The notes under the pieces are model-generated. The model ran no database searches and had not been told where the DNA came from. It worked only from the letters and a program-made list of their open reading frames with translations. Source: Sphingobacterium sp. (GTDB taxonomy: Bacteria; Bacteroidota; Bacteroidia; Sphingobacteriales; Sphingobacteriaceae). From it: a DNA stretch of 64,000 nucleotides. Within the stretch, counting starts at the first letter, position 1; every line of letters begins with the position of its first letter. The stretch is from assembly GCA_029239355.1 (NCBI GenBank), contig JAQZAZ010000013.1, forward strand, positions 1-64,000. The letters run 5' to 3'. This document shows, in pieces, positions 35,784 to 45,400 of this stretch. The position numbers and the translations under genes are program-made.

Positions 35784-36503
35784 TTAATTCCAGGTGTAGT
35801 TGACCTTTGGTTTTCCGTTTTCACAGGTCAGCGATTTAAACTTTGGTGTAGGACCTTGCGTACAAGCTGGAGACTCTAAAGAAGATAGCCTGAGGTAGAG
35901 CGCATTGTAAAGGCTCACTATTTTTTTAATTTCACTGTAATCATTAGCTCGTGAAAAGGGCAAATAGGTAGTATCGCATCCCGGAATAGGGGTTACGTCC
36001 CACTTGTCTGTACCGGTGCAGGTCAGCTTATTTTGATAATCGTCCATCTTCTTCTTAAGATCAGGCAAGAGTTCGCGGCATTTTTCGGCAGTGAGATCTT
36101 GTACAAAAATTAATTTGGCTTTTTGATTCTCAACAACTAATTCCAGAGGGGAATAATCATACCAATAGTAGTCATCACACGGCTCATAAATAATACCTTC
36201 CTTGATTCCGGCATCAAATTCTTTTTTTACAAGATCCCGATATTCCTGCCACAGCTTGTCAAAATCCTTTTCAAGCGACTTGTGCATGGCAAAGTAGCTT
36301 TCGCCACACCAGTAATTTTGTACTTTTTTTACATACCATTCTTCCTTGTCAATGGCTTTTTTAGAGGTGATTAACTGTTCGATTTCCGTTCGTTTTTTTG
36401 CGGCTAATTCTTCCCAATATCCCGATGAAAGGCTCTCTTTTTTACAGGAAATCAAAGCGATGAACAAAAACAGCGCAATGCACAATAACTTGTCATGTTT
36501 CAT
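35784..36503 (-). CDS. Lipoprotein with two tandem cysteine-containing domains
   Basis: This 239-aa protein has a lipobox ALISCKKE (Cys20). Two similar halves follow: the first with EEWYVKKVQNYWCGESYF, a helix with KLWQEYRDL, and SPLELVVENQKAKLIF; the second with DKWDVTPIPGCDTTYLPFSR, SLYNALYLRL and FKSLTCENGKPKVNYTW. The 136-aa lipoprotein at 29990 carries a single such unit. Both flank the SusCD operon, suggesting duplication around it. The family is not known to me; a surface role is likely. Confidence 0.75.
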   Translation of the reverse strand: MKHDKLLCIALFLFIALISCKKESLSSGYWEELAAKKRTEIEQLITSKKAIDKEEWYVKKVQNYWCGESYFAMHKSLEKDFDKLWQEYRDLVKKEFDAGIKEGIIYEPCDDYYWYDYSPLELVVENQKAKLIFVQDLTAEKCRELLPDLKKKMDDYQNKLTCTGTDKWDVTPIPGCDTTYLPFSRANDYSEIKKIVSLYNALYLRLSSLESPACTQGPTPKFKSLTCENGKPKVNYTWN

Positions 36504-36562
36504 GATTTGTATTTAATTGATTAGTTATTTATGATATCAATACGTCTGCACTGTCGGTTTCG

Positions 36563-37486
36563 CTACAGCTTTGCGGAATTTTTCCTGGTCTGGCGGAAAT
36601 TGTTACTATTAAAAAGAACGATCGCAACCAGTATTATACCATAAGCCAGATACTTGATGAAGGGGATAGGTTCCTGAAAATAGGTTGCTGCCAGGGTGAA
36701 GGCAATGATTGGATTGATGTATAGCAATACACCTGTTGTGGTAGAAGAAATACCAATCAAAGCGTACATACTCAGAAATAGTGGAATAATAGTAAATATA
36801 ACTGCAATCAGCATGATTGTACCCCAGAAGATAGGATCTGTGGGGATATCATGATGATTATAGATCAGTTTGGGGATAACAAATAGTGCACAGATAGTCA
36901 ATTGCACAACCAAGAGGTTGAGTTTACTAAAACCTGTGGCTATGCGCTGTACGATGAGATAGAAAGCATAACAGGTGGCAATGGTGGCTGCCCAAAAAAC
37001 ATCATTCAGCGATCCTTTGGCCAGCAGACAGACACTGCCAAAGGCAATGAGGAGAGCCACCTTCTGAATCGGGTGCAGTGCTTCTTTTAAGATGAAATAG
37101 GCTGCTGCTGCGGTAATCAAGGGGCAAGTCAGATAAGCCAGAGCTGCGGACTGGATACTGATGTGGTTGACGGCATAAATATAGGTGAACCAGTTGCCGA
37201 AGATCAACAGGGAAGCAAGGACAATCAGGAGCGTCTGCTTAATTTTACCATTTTTCGATAGATCTTTAAATTTCTGAATGTCTGAGCGCAAGGTCTTCCG
37301 TTGGAAGAGCAAGAGATAGAGCCAAAGCATAGCTAAGGCCGTAACTATTCTAAAATATAGAATGTCCTCGGCAGGGTATTCCCGTATCCAGCGGACGGGG
37401 ATGGACATGAAACCCCAAATGAAGGGAGCCAAAAAAGCCGCGAAAAGATATTTTCCGCGGCTTACTGTTTCATTGTTATTTTCCAC
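36563..37486 (-). CDS. EamA/DMT family transporter
   Basis: The 307-aa protein has ten predicted membrane helices in the duplicated EamA layout, with the AFLAPFIWGFMSIPVRW start and the GISSTTTGVLLYINPIIAF segment in the second half. DMT transporters of this kind export amino acids, nucleotides or other small molecules. It starts 3 bp after the ridA stop codon, so it is co-transcribed with ridA. The substrate is unknown; export of a metabolite linked to amino acid metabolism is a guess based on context. Confidence 0.88.
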   Translation of the reverse strand: MENNNETVSRGKYLFAAFLAPFIWGFMSIPVRWIREYPAEDILYFRIVTALAMLWLYLLLFQRKTLRSDIQKFKDLSKNGKIKQTLLIVLASLLIFGNWFTYIYAVNHISIQSAALAYLTCPLITAAAAYFILKEALHPIQKVALLIAFGSVCLLAKGSLNDVFWAATIATCYAFYLIVQRIATGFSKLNLLVVQLTICALFVIPKLIYNHHDIPTDPIFWGTIMLIAVIFTIIPLFLSMYALIGISSTTTGVLLYINPIIAFTLAATYFQEPIPFIKYLAYGIILVAIVLFNSNNFRQTRKNSAKL

Positions 37487-37489
37487 GGA

Positions 37490-37876
37490 TTAATCTTTCC
37501 AGGCAATGACCGAAATCTCGACATTGACGTTCTTTGGCAATGTCTTCACAGCGACACATTCACGTGCCGGTTGGGCTTCCTTGAAATATTCGGCATAAAC
37601 GTCGTTCACTAGGCTAAAGTTGCTCATGTCGCTTAAAAAGATGGATGCCTTGACCACATCCTGAAATGTGTATCCAGCATGTGTTAAAATGGCTTCCAAA
37701 TTTTTCAACACCTGATGCGCTTCATCTTTTACGCCCGATGAGATCAGTTCCATTGTCTCTGGAACAAGTGGAATCTGTCCGGAAACATAAAGTGTATTGC
37801 CGGCTTTAATTGCTTGGTTATAAGGGCCTATTGCCGCAGGAGCTTTGTCTGTGTTGAAGATCTCTTTTTTTGACAT
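37490..37876 (-). CDS. ridA: RidA family reactive-intermediate deaminase
   Basis: The 128-aa protein fits the RidA (YjgF/YER057c) family, which hydrolyses reactive enamines and imines made by PLP enzymes such as serine and threonine dehydratases. It has the AIGPYNQAIKAGNTLYVSGQIP start and the PARECVAVKTLPKNVNVEISVIA end, including the conserved substrate-binding Arg. It is the middle gene of a three-gene unit with a 43-aa membrane protein and an EamA transporter. Confidence 0.95.
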   Translation of the reverse strand: MSKKEIFNTDKAPAAIGPYNQAIKAGNTLYVSGQIPLVPETMELISSGVKDEAHQVLKNLEAILTHAGYTFQDVVKASIFLSDMSNFSLVNDVYAEYFKEAQPARECVAVKTLPKNVNVEISVIAWKD

Positions 37877-37886
37877 GGTTGCTTGT

Positions 37887-38018
37887 TTAGGATGAAAAAA
37901 AAATTTTGTAGATCAACCCCAATAAAAAGACAATAATGGCCGTTGCATTAATGATATGCATGGCTTTAATGCTGCCATTTGTAGGGCGATCGGCATTGCG
38001 CTTTCTGAAAAAGTACAT
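37887..38018 (-). CDS. 43-aa membrane protein, DUF6728-like
   Basis: This short gene was found by reading the minus strand between ridA and nagA. The ATG at 38018 is preceded by an in-frame stop, and translation gives 43 residues with a basic start (YFFRKRNADRPTNGSIKAMH) and one hydrophobic helix. The wording resembles the C-terminal part of a small Bacteroidota family I recall as DUF6728, but no search was possible. It lies 10 bp before ridA on the same strand and is probably in the same operon. Function unknown. Confidence 0.65.
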   Translation of the reverse strand: MYFFRKRNADRPTNGSIKAMHIINATAIIVFLLGLIYKIFFSS

Positions 38019-38160
38019 GGAACTAAGTTACAACAGTAAATTAAAAAGTTAAAATTTAAACGCAAAAATTTTGGGATAACGAAAAGACAAACCCTAACTT
38101 TAGCTGGGGAAGTGAATGAATTGTGCCGTCAGACCGGATAACATGTAATAATTATTTTTG

Positions 38161-39267
38161 ATGAAAAAAACAGCATTGATTGGCGGTAAGATCTATACCG
38201 GTAGTGAAATTATAGAACAGCGGGCGTTGCTTCTGGATGAAGGAAAAATTATAGGGATCGTCGACGAGCAGGATCTTCCAGGAGGATATCAGCTGCTTGA
38301 TGTCAAAGGAACCAATATTTGCGCGGGCTTGATTGACCTGCAATTGTATGGTGATGGTTCGGATTTGTATTCTGCTGAACTTACCTTGGATTCTTTGGAG
38401 CGGATCTCCAACGGGTTGATTGATAAAGGGACGACTTCCTATATGATGACTTTGGCAACAAATACGATTCAAGTATTCAAAGAAGCCATTCGTATCGCTG
38501 AGGACTATCATCATGATGCCTTTTTAGGTCTGCATCTGGAGGGGCCCTTTCTGAATGCAAAAAAACGGGGAGCTCATCCTGAAGAACTGATTATAACGCC
38601 AACAAAAGAAAGGATCAAAGATCTGTTGCAGGGAAATAAAGTTGTCAAAATGATGACCATTGCCCCTGAATGTATTTCGGACGATGTGCTGGAATATTTG
38701 CAAGAATACCGGTTGCTGCTTAGTGCGGGGCATAGCAATGCTACTTTCGAGGAAGGTACATATGGCTACGATTTGGGAATTCCGACGAGTACACATCTGT
38801 TCAATGCCATGTCGCCGTTACACCATCGCGAAGTAGGGTTGGTCGGTGCTATTTTTAATCACAGCAAGGCTTGTGCGAGCATCATTGTGGATGGGCATCA
38901 TGTCAGCTTTGAAGCTGTAAAAATCGCCAAACGGCAAATGGGCGAGCGTTTGTTTATGATTACCGACGCGGTTGCGGCATGTACTAAAGGGATCTATCAA
39001 CATGTCTTGAATGATGGCTATTACGCCTTGCCAGATGGTACCATTTCGGGGGCGGCAATCTCCCTATTTGAAGGAATCAGAAACTGTGTGGAACATGTCG
39101 GGATTCCGCTGGATGAGGCAATCCGGATGGCTACGACTTATCCAGCTAAGCTATTGCAACGAAGCGATATTGGGAATTTAAATCCAGGAAGCATTGCTAA
39201 CATCATTGTATTTACGGATGACCTCAAGCTGGAGCATGTTATCTTTAAAGGAGAACTACGTTATTGA
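38161..39267 (+). CDS. nagA: N-acetylglucosamine-6-phosphate deacetylase
   Basis: The ATG at 38161 is preferred to an upstream TTG; the protein has about 368 residues. NagA converts GlcNAc-6-phosphate to glucosamine-6-phosphate in the cytoplasm. The amidohydrolase fold shows GLIDLQLYG, GLHLEGPF, SAGHSNATFEEG, THLFNAMSPLHHR and the catalytic Asp in FMITDAVAACT. It is the link by which GlcNAc and MurNAc (via MurQ) enter central metabolism. It starts the plus-strand run that continues with the second DigH-like gene. Confidence 0.95.
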   Translation: MKKTALIGGKIYTGSEIIEQRALLLDEGKIIGIVDEQDLPGGYQLLDVKGTNICAGLIDLQLYGDGSDLYSAELTLDSLERISNGLIDKGTTSYMMTLATNTIQVFKEAIRIAEDYHHDAFLGLHLEGPFLNAKKRGAHPEELIITPTKERIKDLLQGNKVVKMMTIAPECISDDVLEYLQEYRLLLSAGHSNATFEEGTYGYDLGIPTSTHLFNAMSPLHHREVGLVGAIFNHSKACASIIVDGHHVSFEAVKIAKRQMGERLFMITDAVAACTKGIYQHVLNDGYYALPDGTISGAAISLFEGIRNCVEHVGIPLDEAIRMATTYPAKLLQRSDIGNLNPGSIANIIVFTDDLKLEHVIFKGELRY

Positions 39268-39442
39268 TCTGAAGATTCGCATAGCTTACATTTAATCCCA
39301 TAAGCAACTATATGCAGTGTCTTTTCATCCGACCGAAATATATTTTTAAAAACGGATGAGGAGTCGCTAAATTTCTTTTCTATTGAAATTTAGCTTAGTT
39401 TTGGGGGTTAGTTTGAAAAAAAACACAATATTCTATAGCTTG

Positions 39443-41065
39443 ATGAAACGTTCCTTATTATTTTTAACTACGGCACTCTTTCTTTTGTCTTCTTGTTCCT
39501 CCAAGAAAAATAAAAAGCAAGAACCTGTGAACACGAATACCAATGTTGAAATTGTAAAAAAAGATCCCCCTTCAGTTCCGAAGAGAGAGCGGATGAAAAA
39601 TACGATAGAAACAAAAGAGCAGCCGACGGTTGAGAAAAAGAAGGATATCGTTGTTGATCTTCCACCCGTGCCCCGTGAGTTTCGTGCGGCTTGGGTTGCT
39701 TCTGTAGCCAACATCAACTGGCCGAGCAAAAATAATCTCAGTACTGCCGAACAGCAGCAAGAAGCGATTGGTATCCTCGACTTTTTGAAGACTAATAATT
39801 TCAATGCCGTTATTTTTCAGGTGCGTCCTTCGGCAGATGCTTTTTATAAGAGTGATCTTGAGCCCTGGTCCTATTTTTTGACAGGAACGGAAGGCCAAGC
39901 TCCCTCACCTTATTATGATCCACTTGATTTTTGGGTTGAGCAGGCACACAAGCGGGGAATTGAACTTCATGTTTGGTTGAATCCTTATCGTGCTCATCAT
40001 ACTGCTGGTGGGGCTGTGACATCAGCTTCGATGGCGCGTAAAATGCCAGGGTCTGTGGTTAAGCTAAAACAGGGTTATTACTGGTTTGATCCATCCAAAC
40101 AATCGACGCAAGATCATGCAGCACGTGTTGTGATGGATATCGTTAAGCGTTATGATATTGACGGGGTGCATTTCGACGATTATTTTTACCCCTATGCCGA
40201 ATATAATGGTGGACAAGATTTTCCGGATTCGGACAGCTATAATGAGTTTAAACGCAATGGTGGGACCTTGTCACGTGGTGATTTTAGGAGAAACAGTGTA
40301 AACACCTTTATTGAGCGTATCTACAAGGATATAAAAAGGGAAAAAAACTTTGTGAAATTCGGTATTAGCCCTTTTGGAATTTGGAAGCCGGGATATCCTG
40401 CCGGAATTCAGGGGTCGAGTCAATACGATATGTTATATGCAGATGCTAAATTGTGGTTAAATAAAGGCTGGATTGATTATTTTGCGCCACAGCTTTATTG
40501 GCCTATCCAACCGGCGAAACAAAGCTATACAGCTTTATTAAAATGGTGGGAAAGTGAGAATACAATGGGGCGGCATCTTTGGCCGGGTATTAATACAGTC
40601 GGAAGACGTGGCCCTGAATATGTGCAGGAGATTGTGAATCAGGTTGCCGCAGCACGTAATATTTTGCCGGATAACCGCGATGGCGTCATCCATTGGAGTT
40701 TGGCCGGACTGACCAAAAATCCAGCAATGACGCAGGCGCTTGTGGAAGGTCCGTATCAATTTAAAGCCTTGGTTCCGCCAAGTCCATGGCTCAATGCTAA
40801 TCCTTTGCTGAAGCCGACTTTGCTACTGACGCCGCAAGGAAACAATATTTTCTTAAAATGGCAACATCAGCAAATTGACCAGGTCGCACAATGGGTGTTA
40901 TACCTGAATTATGGTGACGAATGGAAATATGAAATCTTGGAACCCGGGGTAACGACGAAAGATGTACCGACGGCGTTGAATAACAAAAAATTGCAGTATG
41001 TTGCGGTAAAGGCTATTGATCGTTTGAGCAATGAAAGTCCTTATATCGCTGAAAAAATCAAATAA
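39443..41065 (+). CDS. Family 10 glycosyl hydrolase lipoprotein (GHL10, DigH-like)
   Basis: From the ATG at 39443 the protein has about 540 residues; MKRSLLFLTTALFLLSSCSS is a lipoprotein signal. A low-complexity charged linker (about 22-75) follows, then the GHL10 domain with FRAAWVASVANINWPS, FQVRPSADAFY, WLNPYRAHH and DIDGVHFDDYFYPYA. It closely resembles the protein at 2760-4310 in order and motifs. E. coli DigH of this family cuts glycan strands from which stem peptides have been removed. It lies directly after nagA. Exact specificity is inferred. Confidence 0.9.
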   Translation: MKRSLLFLTTALFLLSSCSSKKNKKQEPVNTNTNVEIVKKDPPSVPKRERMKNTIETKEQPTVEKKKDIVVDLPPVPREFRAAWVASVANINWPSKNNLSTAEQQQEAIGILDFLKTNNFNAVIFQVRPSADAFYKSDLEPWSYFLTGTEGQAPSPYYDPLDFWVEQAHKRGIELHVWLNPYRAHHTAGGAVTSASMARKMPGSVVKLKQGYYWFDPSKQSTQDHAARVVMDIVKRYDIDGVHFDDYFYPYAEYNGGQDFPDSDSYNEFKRNGGTLSRGDFRRNSVNTFIERIYKDIKREKNFVKFGISPFGIWKPGYPAGIQGSSQYDMLYADAKLWLNKGWIDYFAPQLYWPIQPAKQSYTALLKWWESENTMGRHLWPGINTVGRRGPEYVQEIVNQVAAARNILPDNRDGVIHWSLAGLTKNPAMTQALVEGPYQFKALVPPSPWLNANPLLKPTLLLTPQGNNIFLKWQHQQIDQVAQWVLYLNYGDEWKYEILEPGVTTKDVPTALNNKKLQYVAVKAIDRLSNESPYIAEKIK

Positions 41066-41085
41066 AGAGTTTTTGTACTATTTGG

Positions 41086-41131
41086 AAAAGGGGTATCTGA
41101 TCAATTCGGATATCCCTTTTGTTTTTTTTTT
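41086..41131 (+). terminator. Strong intrinsic terminator after the DigH-like gene
   Basis: AAAAGGGGTATC (41086-41097) pairs with GATATCCCTTTT (41109-41120) with one G-T wobble, then a run of T residues. It ends the nagA/GHL10 unit. Confidence 0.92.
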
Positions 41132-41247
41132 AGTTTTCCACTTCATTGCCGAGGATTTTTGTCTCTTTTTGATCACAAAAGACCGTATTCGCTGAAACAC
41201 AGTGATTTTGTTTTGATTTATGGTCTATCCAGAGTAAATTTAGGGAT

Positions 41248-41802
41248 ATGGAAGAGATCTATAAAACTGTTAGTGAGTCGGTGATCCGAATTTCACAGTT
41301 GATGTTACCATCTAATGCTAATTTTGGAGGAAAGATCCATGGGGGATATATTTTGTCTTTGATGGATCAAATAGCCTTTGCGGTAGCGTCTAAGTTTTCG
41401 GCACATTATTGCGTCACAGCCTCTGTTGGCAAGGTTGATTTTTTGAAACCAATTGAAGTAGGAGAGCTGGTTACGTTAATTGCTTCGGTTAATTATGTCG
41501 GTAATTCATCGATGGAAGTGGGAATCCGTGTCGAGGCAATGAATATTCAGACAGGTGAAACAAAGCATTGTAACTCCTCTTATTTTACCATGGTTGCCAA
41601 GGATGAAACCGGTAAACCTGCCCGGGTACCGCGGTTGATCCTGGAGACTGAAAAGGACGTGTTCCGATTTTATCGCTGTGTGGTCAAGATGGAAGTGGAC
41701 AAAGAGCGCGACCGTGCTATTCATGATCTGGAGACAGATTCTGCCGAGCAACAGGCCTATATTAAAAAACATTATAATGTTAAGATTAACTTGGCTCCTT
41801 AG
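41248..41802 (+). CDS. Acyl-CoA thioesterase, hotdog fold
   Basis: This 184-aa protein has a hotdog acyl-CoA thioesterase domain: SQLMLPSNANFGGKIHGGYILSLMDQIAF-like start, then SVGKVDFLKPIEVGELV and VEAMNIQTGE. Related enzymes hydrolyse medium- to long-chain acyl-CoAs in the cytoplasm. Length is slightly above the 150-170 typical because of a charged C-terminal extension. It has no functional partner nearby. Confidence 0.92.
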   Translation: MEEIYKTVSESVIRISQLMLPSNANFGGKIHGGYILSLMDQIAFAVASKFSAHYCVTASVGKVDFLKPIEVGELVTLIASVNYVGNSSMEVGIRVEAMNIQTGETKHCNSSYFTMVAKDETGKPARVPRLILETEKDVFRFYRCVVKMEVDKERDRAIHDLETDSAEQQAYIKKHYNVKINLAP

Positions 41803-42489
41803 GTTTGCATCTTCTGTCATTCGAAGGTGCCACGAGATTTACTGTCTGTAACATTCCTTGCTCCTATTTGTTAGATTGAAATATACACAGATGCTGTATG
41901 TTTTGATATATCAGGTTTCGCTTAACTCGCCAGATTGTGACTTATATTTGAAGATGTTGCGGCTTTTATTTGCAAAGACATTGCTTATTAGTATCTTCTC
42001 AACAGTATAGAACTTCTGGCAATTACGCAAGTCCTGATAGTACTGTGAAGTCATATTTACATCGTATTCCCATAAGGTGTAAATGCACGTTCTTCCCATC
42101 CTTTTTTATACGAAATAATAATTTTACATGTATTGGTATGAACTTTTTTGTTTGTGGAGTTTGCTGTTTCATTAGCTTTTACTTGATGTACGCATTCAAG
42201 ACGCAATTTAATGAAGTTTAAGTCGGGTCAGATGAGATGAAAATGTGTTTAATCATAATTCGGTTTTAAATTTTGCTGATAGATGCGTTTTTGTATTGCT
42301 TGTGCGATCGATTTTTGCATTAATTGATGTCGAATCATGCGTTAATGTTTTTATTTTTATTTCTTTTTCAAATAATTACGCATAAACTTGCATAAATAAT
42401 TCGCTTTTTATAGTATTGTATTATAATTGGTGAAAACCTCGGGCTGGAATCTCCCGTTATGATCAGTTATTAACAACTAACTAAATACC
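41803..42489. other. 687-bp intergenic control region before SusC
   Basis: No gene was recognised; frames at 41911-42099 (minus) and 41970-42221 (plus) lack protein-like features. A TATATTTG at 41943-41950 is promoter-like. The last 210 bp hold a cluster of GCATAAA-type motifs (42283-42393). No ECF sigma or regulator gene is present. Confidence 0.5.
42283..42393. promoter_or_regulatory. Cluster of GCATAAA-type operator motifs
   Basis: The best copy, GCATAAACTTGCAT at 42380-42393 (plus), has two GCAT half-sites ten bases apart. On the minus strand, ATACAAAAACGCAT (42296-42283) and AAACATTAACGCAT (42350-42337) share the ACGCAT half. The cluster lies about 100-205 bp before the SusC start. Matching sites lie before NamZ (48.35 kb), the phosphoesterase gene (55.1 kb) and GH3 (0.87 kb). 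Confidence 0.45.
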
Positions 42490-45400
42490 ATGAATAAAAA
42501 ATTACTCTTAATCTGTTCAGGAGTGATGCTATCTACCAGTTTATGGGCACAGACCAAAACAGTTACTGGTAAAGTAACGAATGCCTCAGATGGTGGATCA
42601 ATGGCAAATGTTACGGTAAGCATCAAAGGTAAACCTGTCAGTACGCAAACGAATCCAGATGGAAGTTTCACAATTAAGGCGGATCCTGGAGATATTTTAA
42701 TTTTTAGGGCCGTGGGGTCTAAAGAAAGACAGCAGCTCGTGGGCTCGGATGCTACAATCAATATTTCTCTTTCAGGAAGTGAAGAAGCGCTAGAAGAGGT
42801 GGTGGTGACAGCGATGGGGATTAAGAAGGAAAAGAAAGCCTTAGGTTATGCCGTTCAAGATATCAAGGCTGATGAATTGATGAAGAATAAAAATCCCAAT
42901 GTAATCAATTCATTGAATGGAAAGATCGCTGGGGTTAACGTGACCAATTCTGGTGGTGCTCCAGGGGCTTCGGCTTCTATCGTCATACGCGGGGGAACTT
43001 CATTGGAACGCGATAATCAGCCTTTATTTGTCATTGATGGTATGCCTATGGATAATTCGACCGGGCAGGGGGATAATTCAGCATTTGATGGCAATACTAA
43101 TATCTCTACGACGAATGGTAATCGTGCTTTAGATTTAAATCCGGAAGACATAGAATCGATATCAGTTTTAAAGGGGCCAGCCGCTGCAGCGTTGTATGGT
43201 TTGCGCGCAGCAGCCGGAGCTATTGTTGTCACAACCAAAAAAGGAAAAGATGGGGCAACATCTATAGGAATAAATTCGCGATTTGGGGTCAATTGGGTAA
43301 ATCGCTTACCTAAATTGCAGGATAAATTCAAACAAGGGTCTAATTATAAAGGCAACAAAATTACGGATAATACCTATTTGTCTTGGGGGGATGCATTTCA
43401 ACCTGGAGAAACTGTTTATGACAACCTGGGAGACTTCTATCAAAATGCCACAAGTTTTGATAATTCATTTAATGTCTCAGGAGGTAATGCGAAAGGTAAT
43501 TTTTATTTATCCGGTTCCAATTTAGATCAATCGGGTATTGTTCCAACAACAGATTTTAAGCGGACGACGTTTCGGTTTAACGGTGAACAGAAGGTTGGTG
43601 TTTTTACATTTGGGGCAAATGCATCTTACTCACATAGTACAACACAGAAAACATTGACCGGATCTGGTTTATGGGGAGGATCAGGAATGGGGTATATGGA
43701 GTCTATTTTAGCATTCCCACGTAACGTTGATATGAAAAATTGGATTGATCCTAGTGGTAAGCAGATATTATTGTTACCTAACGTTGCATTGGAGGACAAT
43801 GTTGATAATCCGTATTGGACAATAAATAAAAATCCTCAGAATGATAAAACAAACCGTTTTTTAGGAAATGTCTACGCGAATGTAAAAATTACGGATTGGT
43901 TAGATGCAACTTATAAGTTAGGGGTCGATAATTATACGACTAATTTTAGATCAATCATAACACCTGGCTCGGCTGTGAAGCTGGCATGGCAAAAAGGTAT
44001 GCTATCTGAAAATATCCGTCAGTATAATTATATCAATTCCAATTTTATGTTGAATTTTCATAAACAATTTCAGCAGGATTGGGATCTAAACTTCTTGTTG
44101 GGGACAACAGCTGAAGATACGCATGTGCAGGCGAATTCAATGCGCGCGGAGCAATTTTCAATCCCGAATTTCGAAAGTGTCAATAATGCAGATGCAAAGA
44201 ACAAATATTTTAATGAATCAATTACCAAAAAGAGATTATTGGGAGTTTATGGAGATTTGCGTATCGGTTATAAGAATTTATTTTTCTTAAGTGCTACTGG
44301 GCGTAATGACTGGTCTTCAACATTGCCGATCCAAAATCGTTCATTCTTCTATCCGTCATTTTCTGGAAGTTTAATCTTCACGGAGCTAATAGAGAAAAAT
44401 GACATCTTAAATTATGGTAAGTTAAGAGCTTCTTGGGCGCAGGTAGGTAAAGATGCTCCCGCTTATCAAACAGCAACTTACTTGTTTGATCCTCAGTTGA
44501 CAATTGGAGGAGGTTTTAGGAATAATTGGACAAGGGGTAATGATCAATTGAAACCGGAGACTACGACTTCTTTTGAAGTTGGTACAGATTTGAAGTTGTT
44601 TAAAAATAAATTGGGTATTGAATTTACTTATTACAAAAACAATTCTAAAGATCAGATTTTACAGCCACGTGTTTCAAATGCTACGGGGTATATCTTAAGT
44701 TATGTTAATACAGGGGAAATCGAGAATAAAGGTATAGAAGTTTCTATTAATACTTCTCCAATTAAAAAACAGGATTTTAGATGGGATTTAGTATTGAATT
44801 TCTCTCATAATAAGGGGATTGTTAAGTCGTTACCAGCGTCCTTACCCATTTTGTATGTTACGGATGTCCAGGTTGGAAACGGAAAAGCAGCATCTTTTGG
44901 TAATGGAAACTTTATGGGTATAAGTGGTTCGACATGGCAACGTGACTTAGATGGAAATCTGTTATTGGACTGGAAGACTGGATATCCGTTAACATCGACA
45001 GATGCAACTAAACCAATAGGTAATAGAGAACCCAGTTTTATTGGCGGTCTAAATAATACGTTTACATACAAAAACTGGGAGCTCTCATTCTTATTTGATT
45101 TTAGAAAAGGTGGAGATATTTTGAATGGTACAGAATATCTTTTAGCATATAACGGTTTAAGTAAAGTCTCCGAGAATCGAGGTGATAAAATTTCGTTTAC
45201 AGGAATGGCCCTTAATCCAGACACAAAAGCTTACGAACTGGTGACGAAGGAAGTCATCGCTACGGAAGATTATTATCGAGATATATATGCGCTAAATACA
45301 CCGAACTTTGTTGAAACTGTTAATTGGTTGCGTCTGAGGTCTTTAAGCTTGACGTATAGCTTACCTTCTGAATTTTTGAAGCGTTCTAAAATATTTAAGG

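Noticed and set aside
39270-39300. GCATAGCTTACAT as another GCATAAA-type operator before the second DigH-like gene
   Set aside because: The second half-site is out of register and the AAA core is missing.
41911-42221. Short frames in the 41.8-42.5 kb gap on both strands
   Set aside because: They lack signal peptides, helices or family-like segments and lie in an AT-rich control region.
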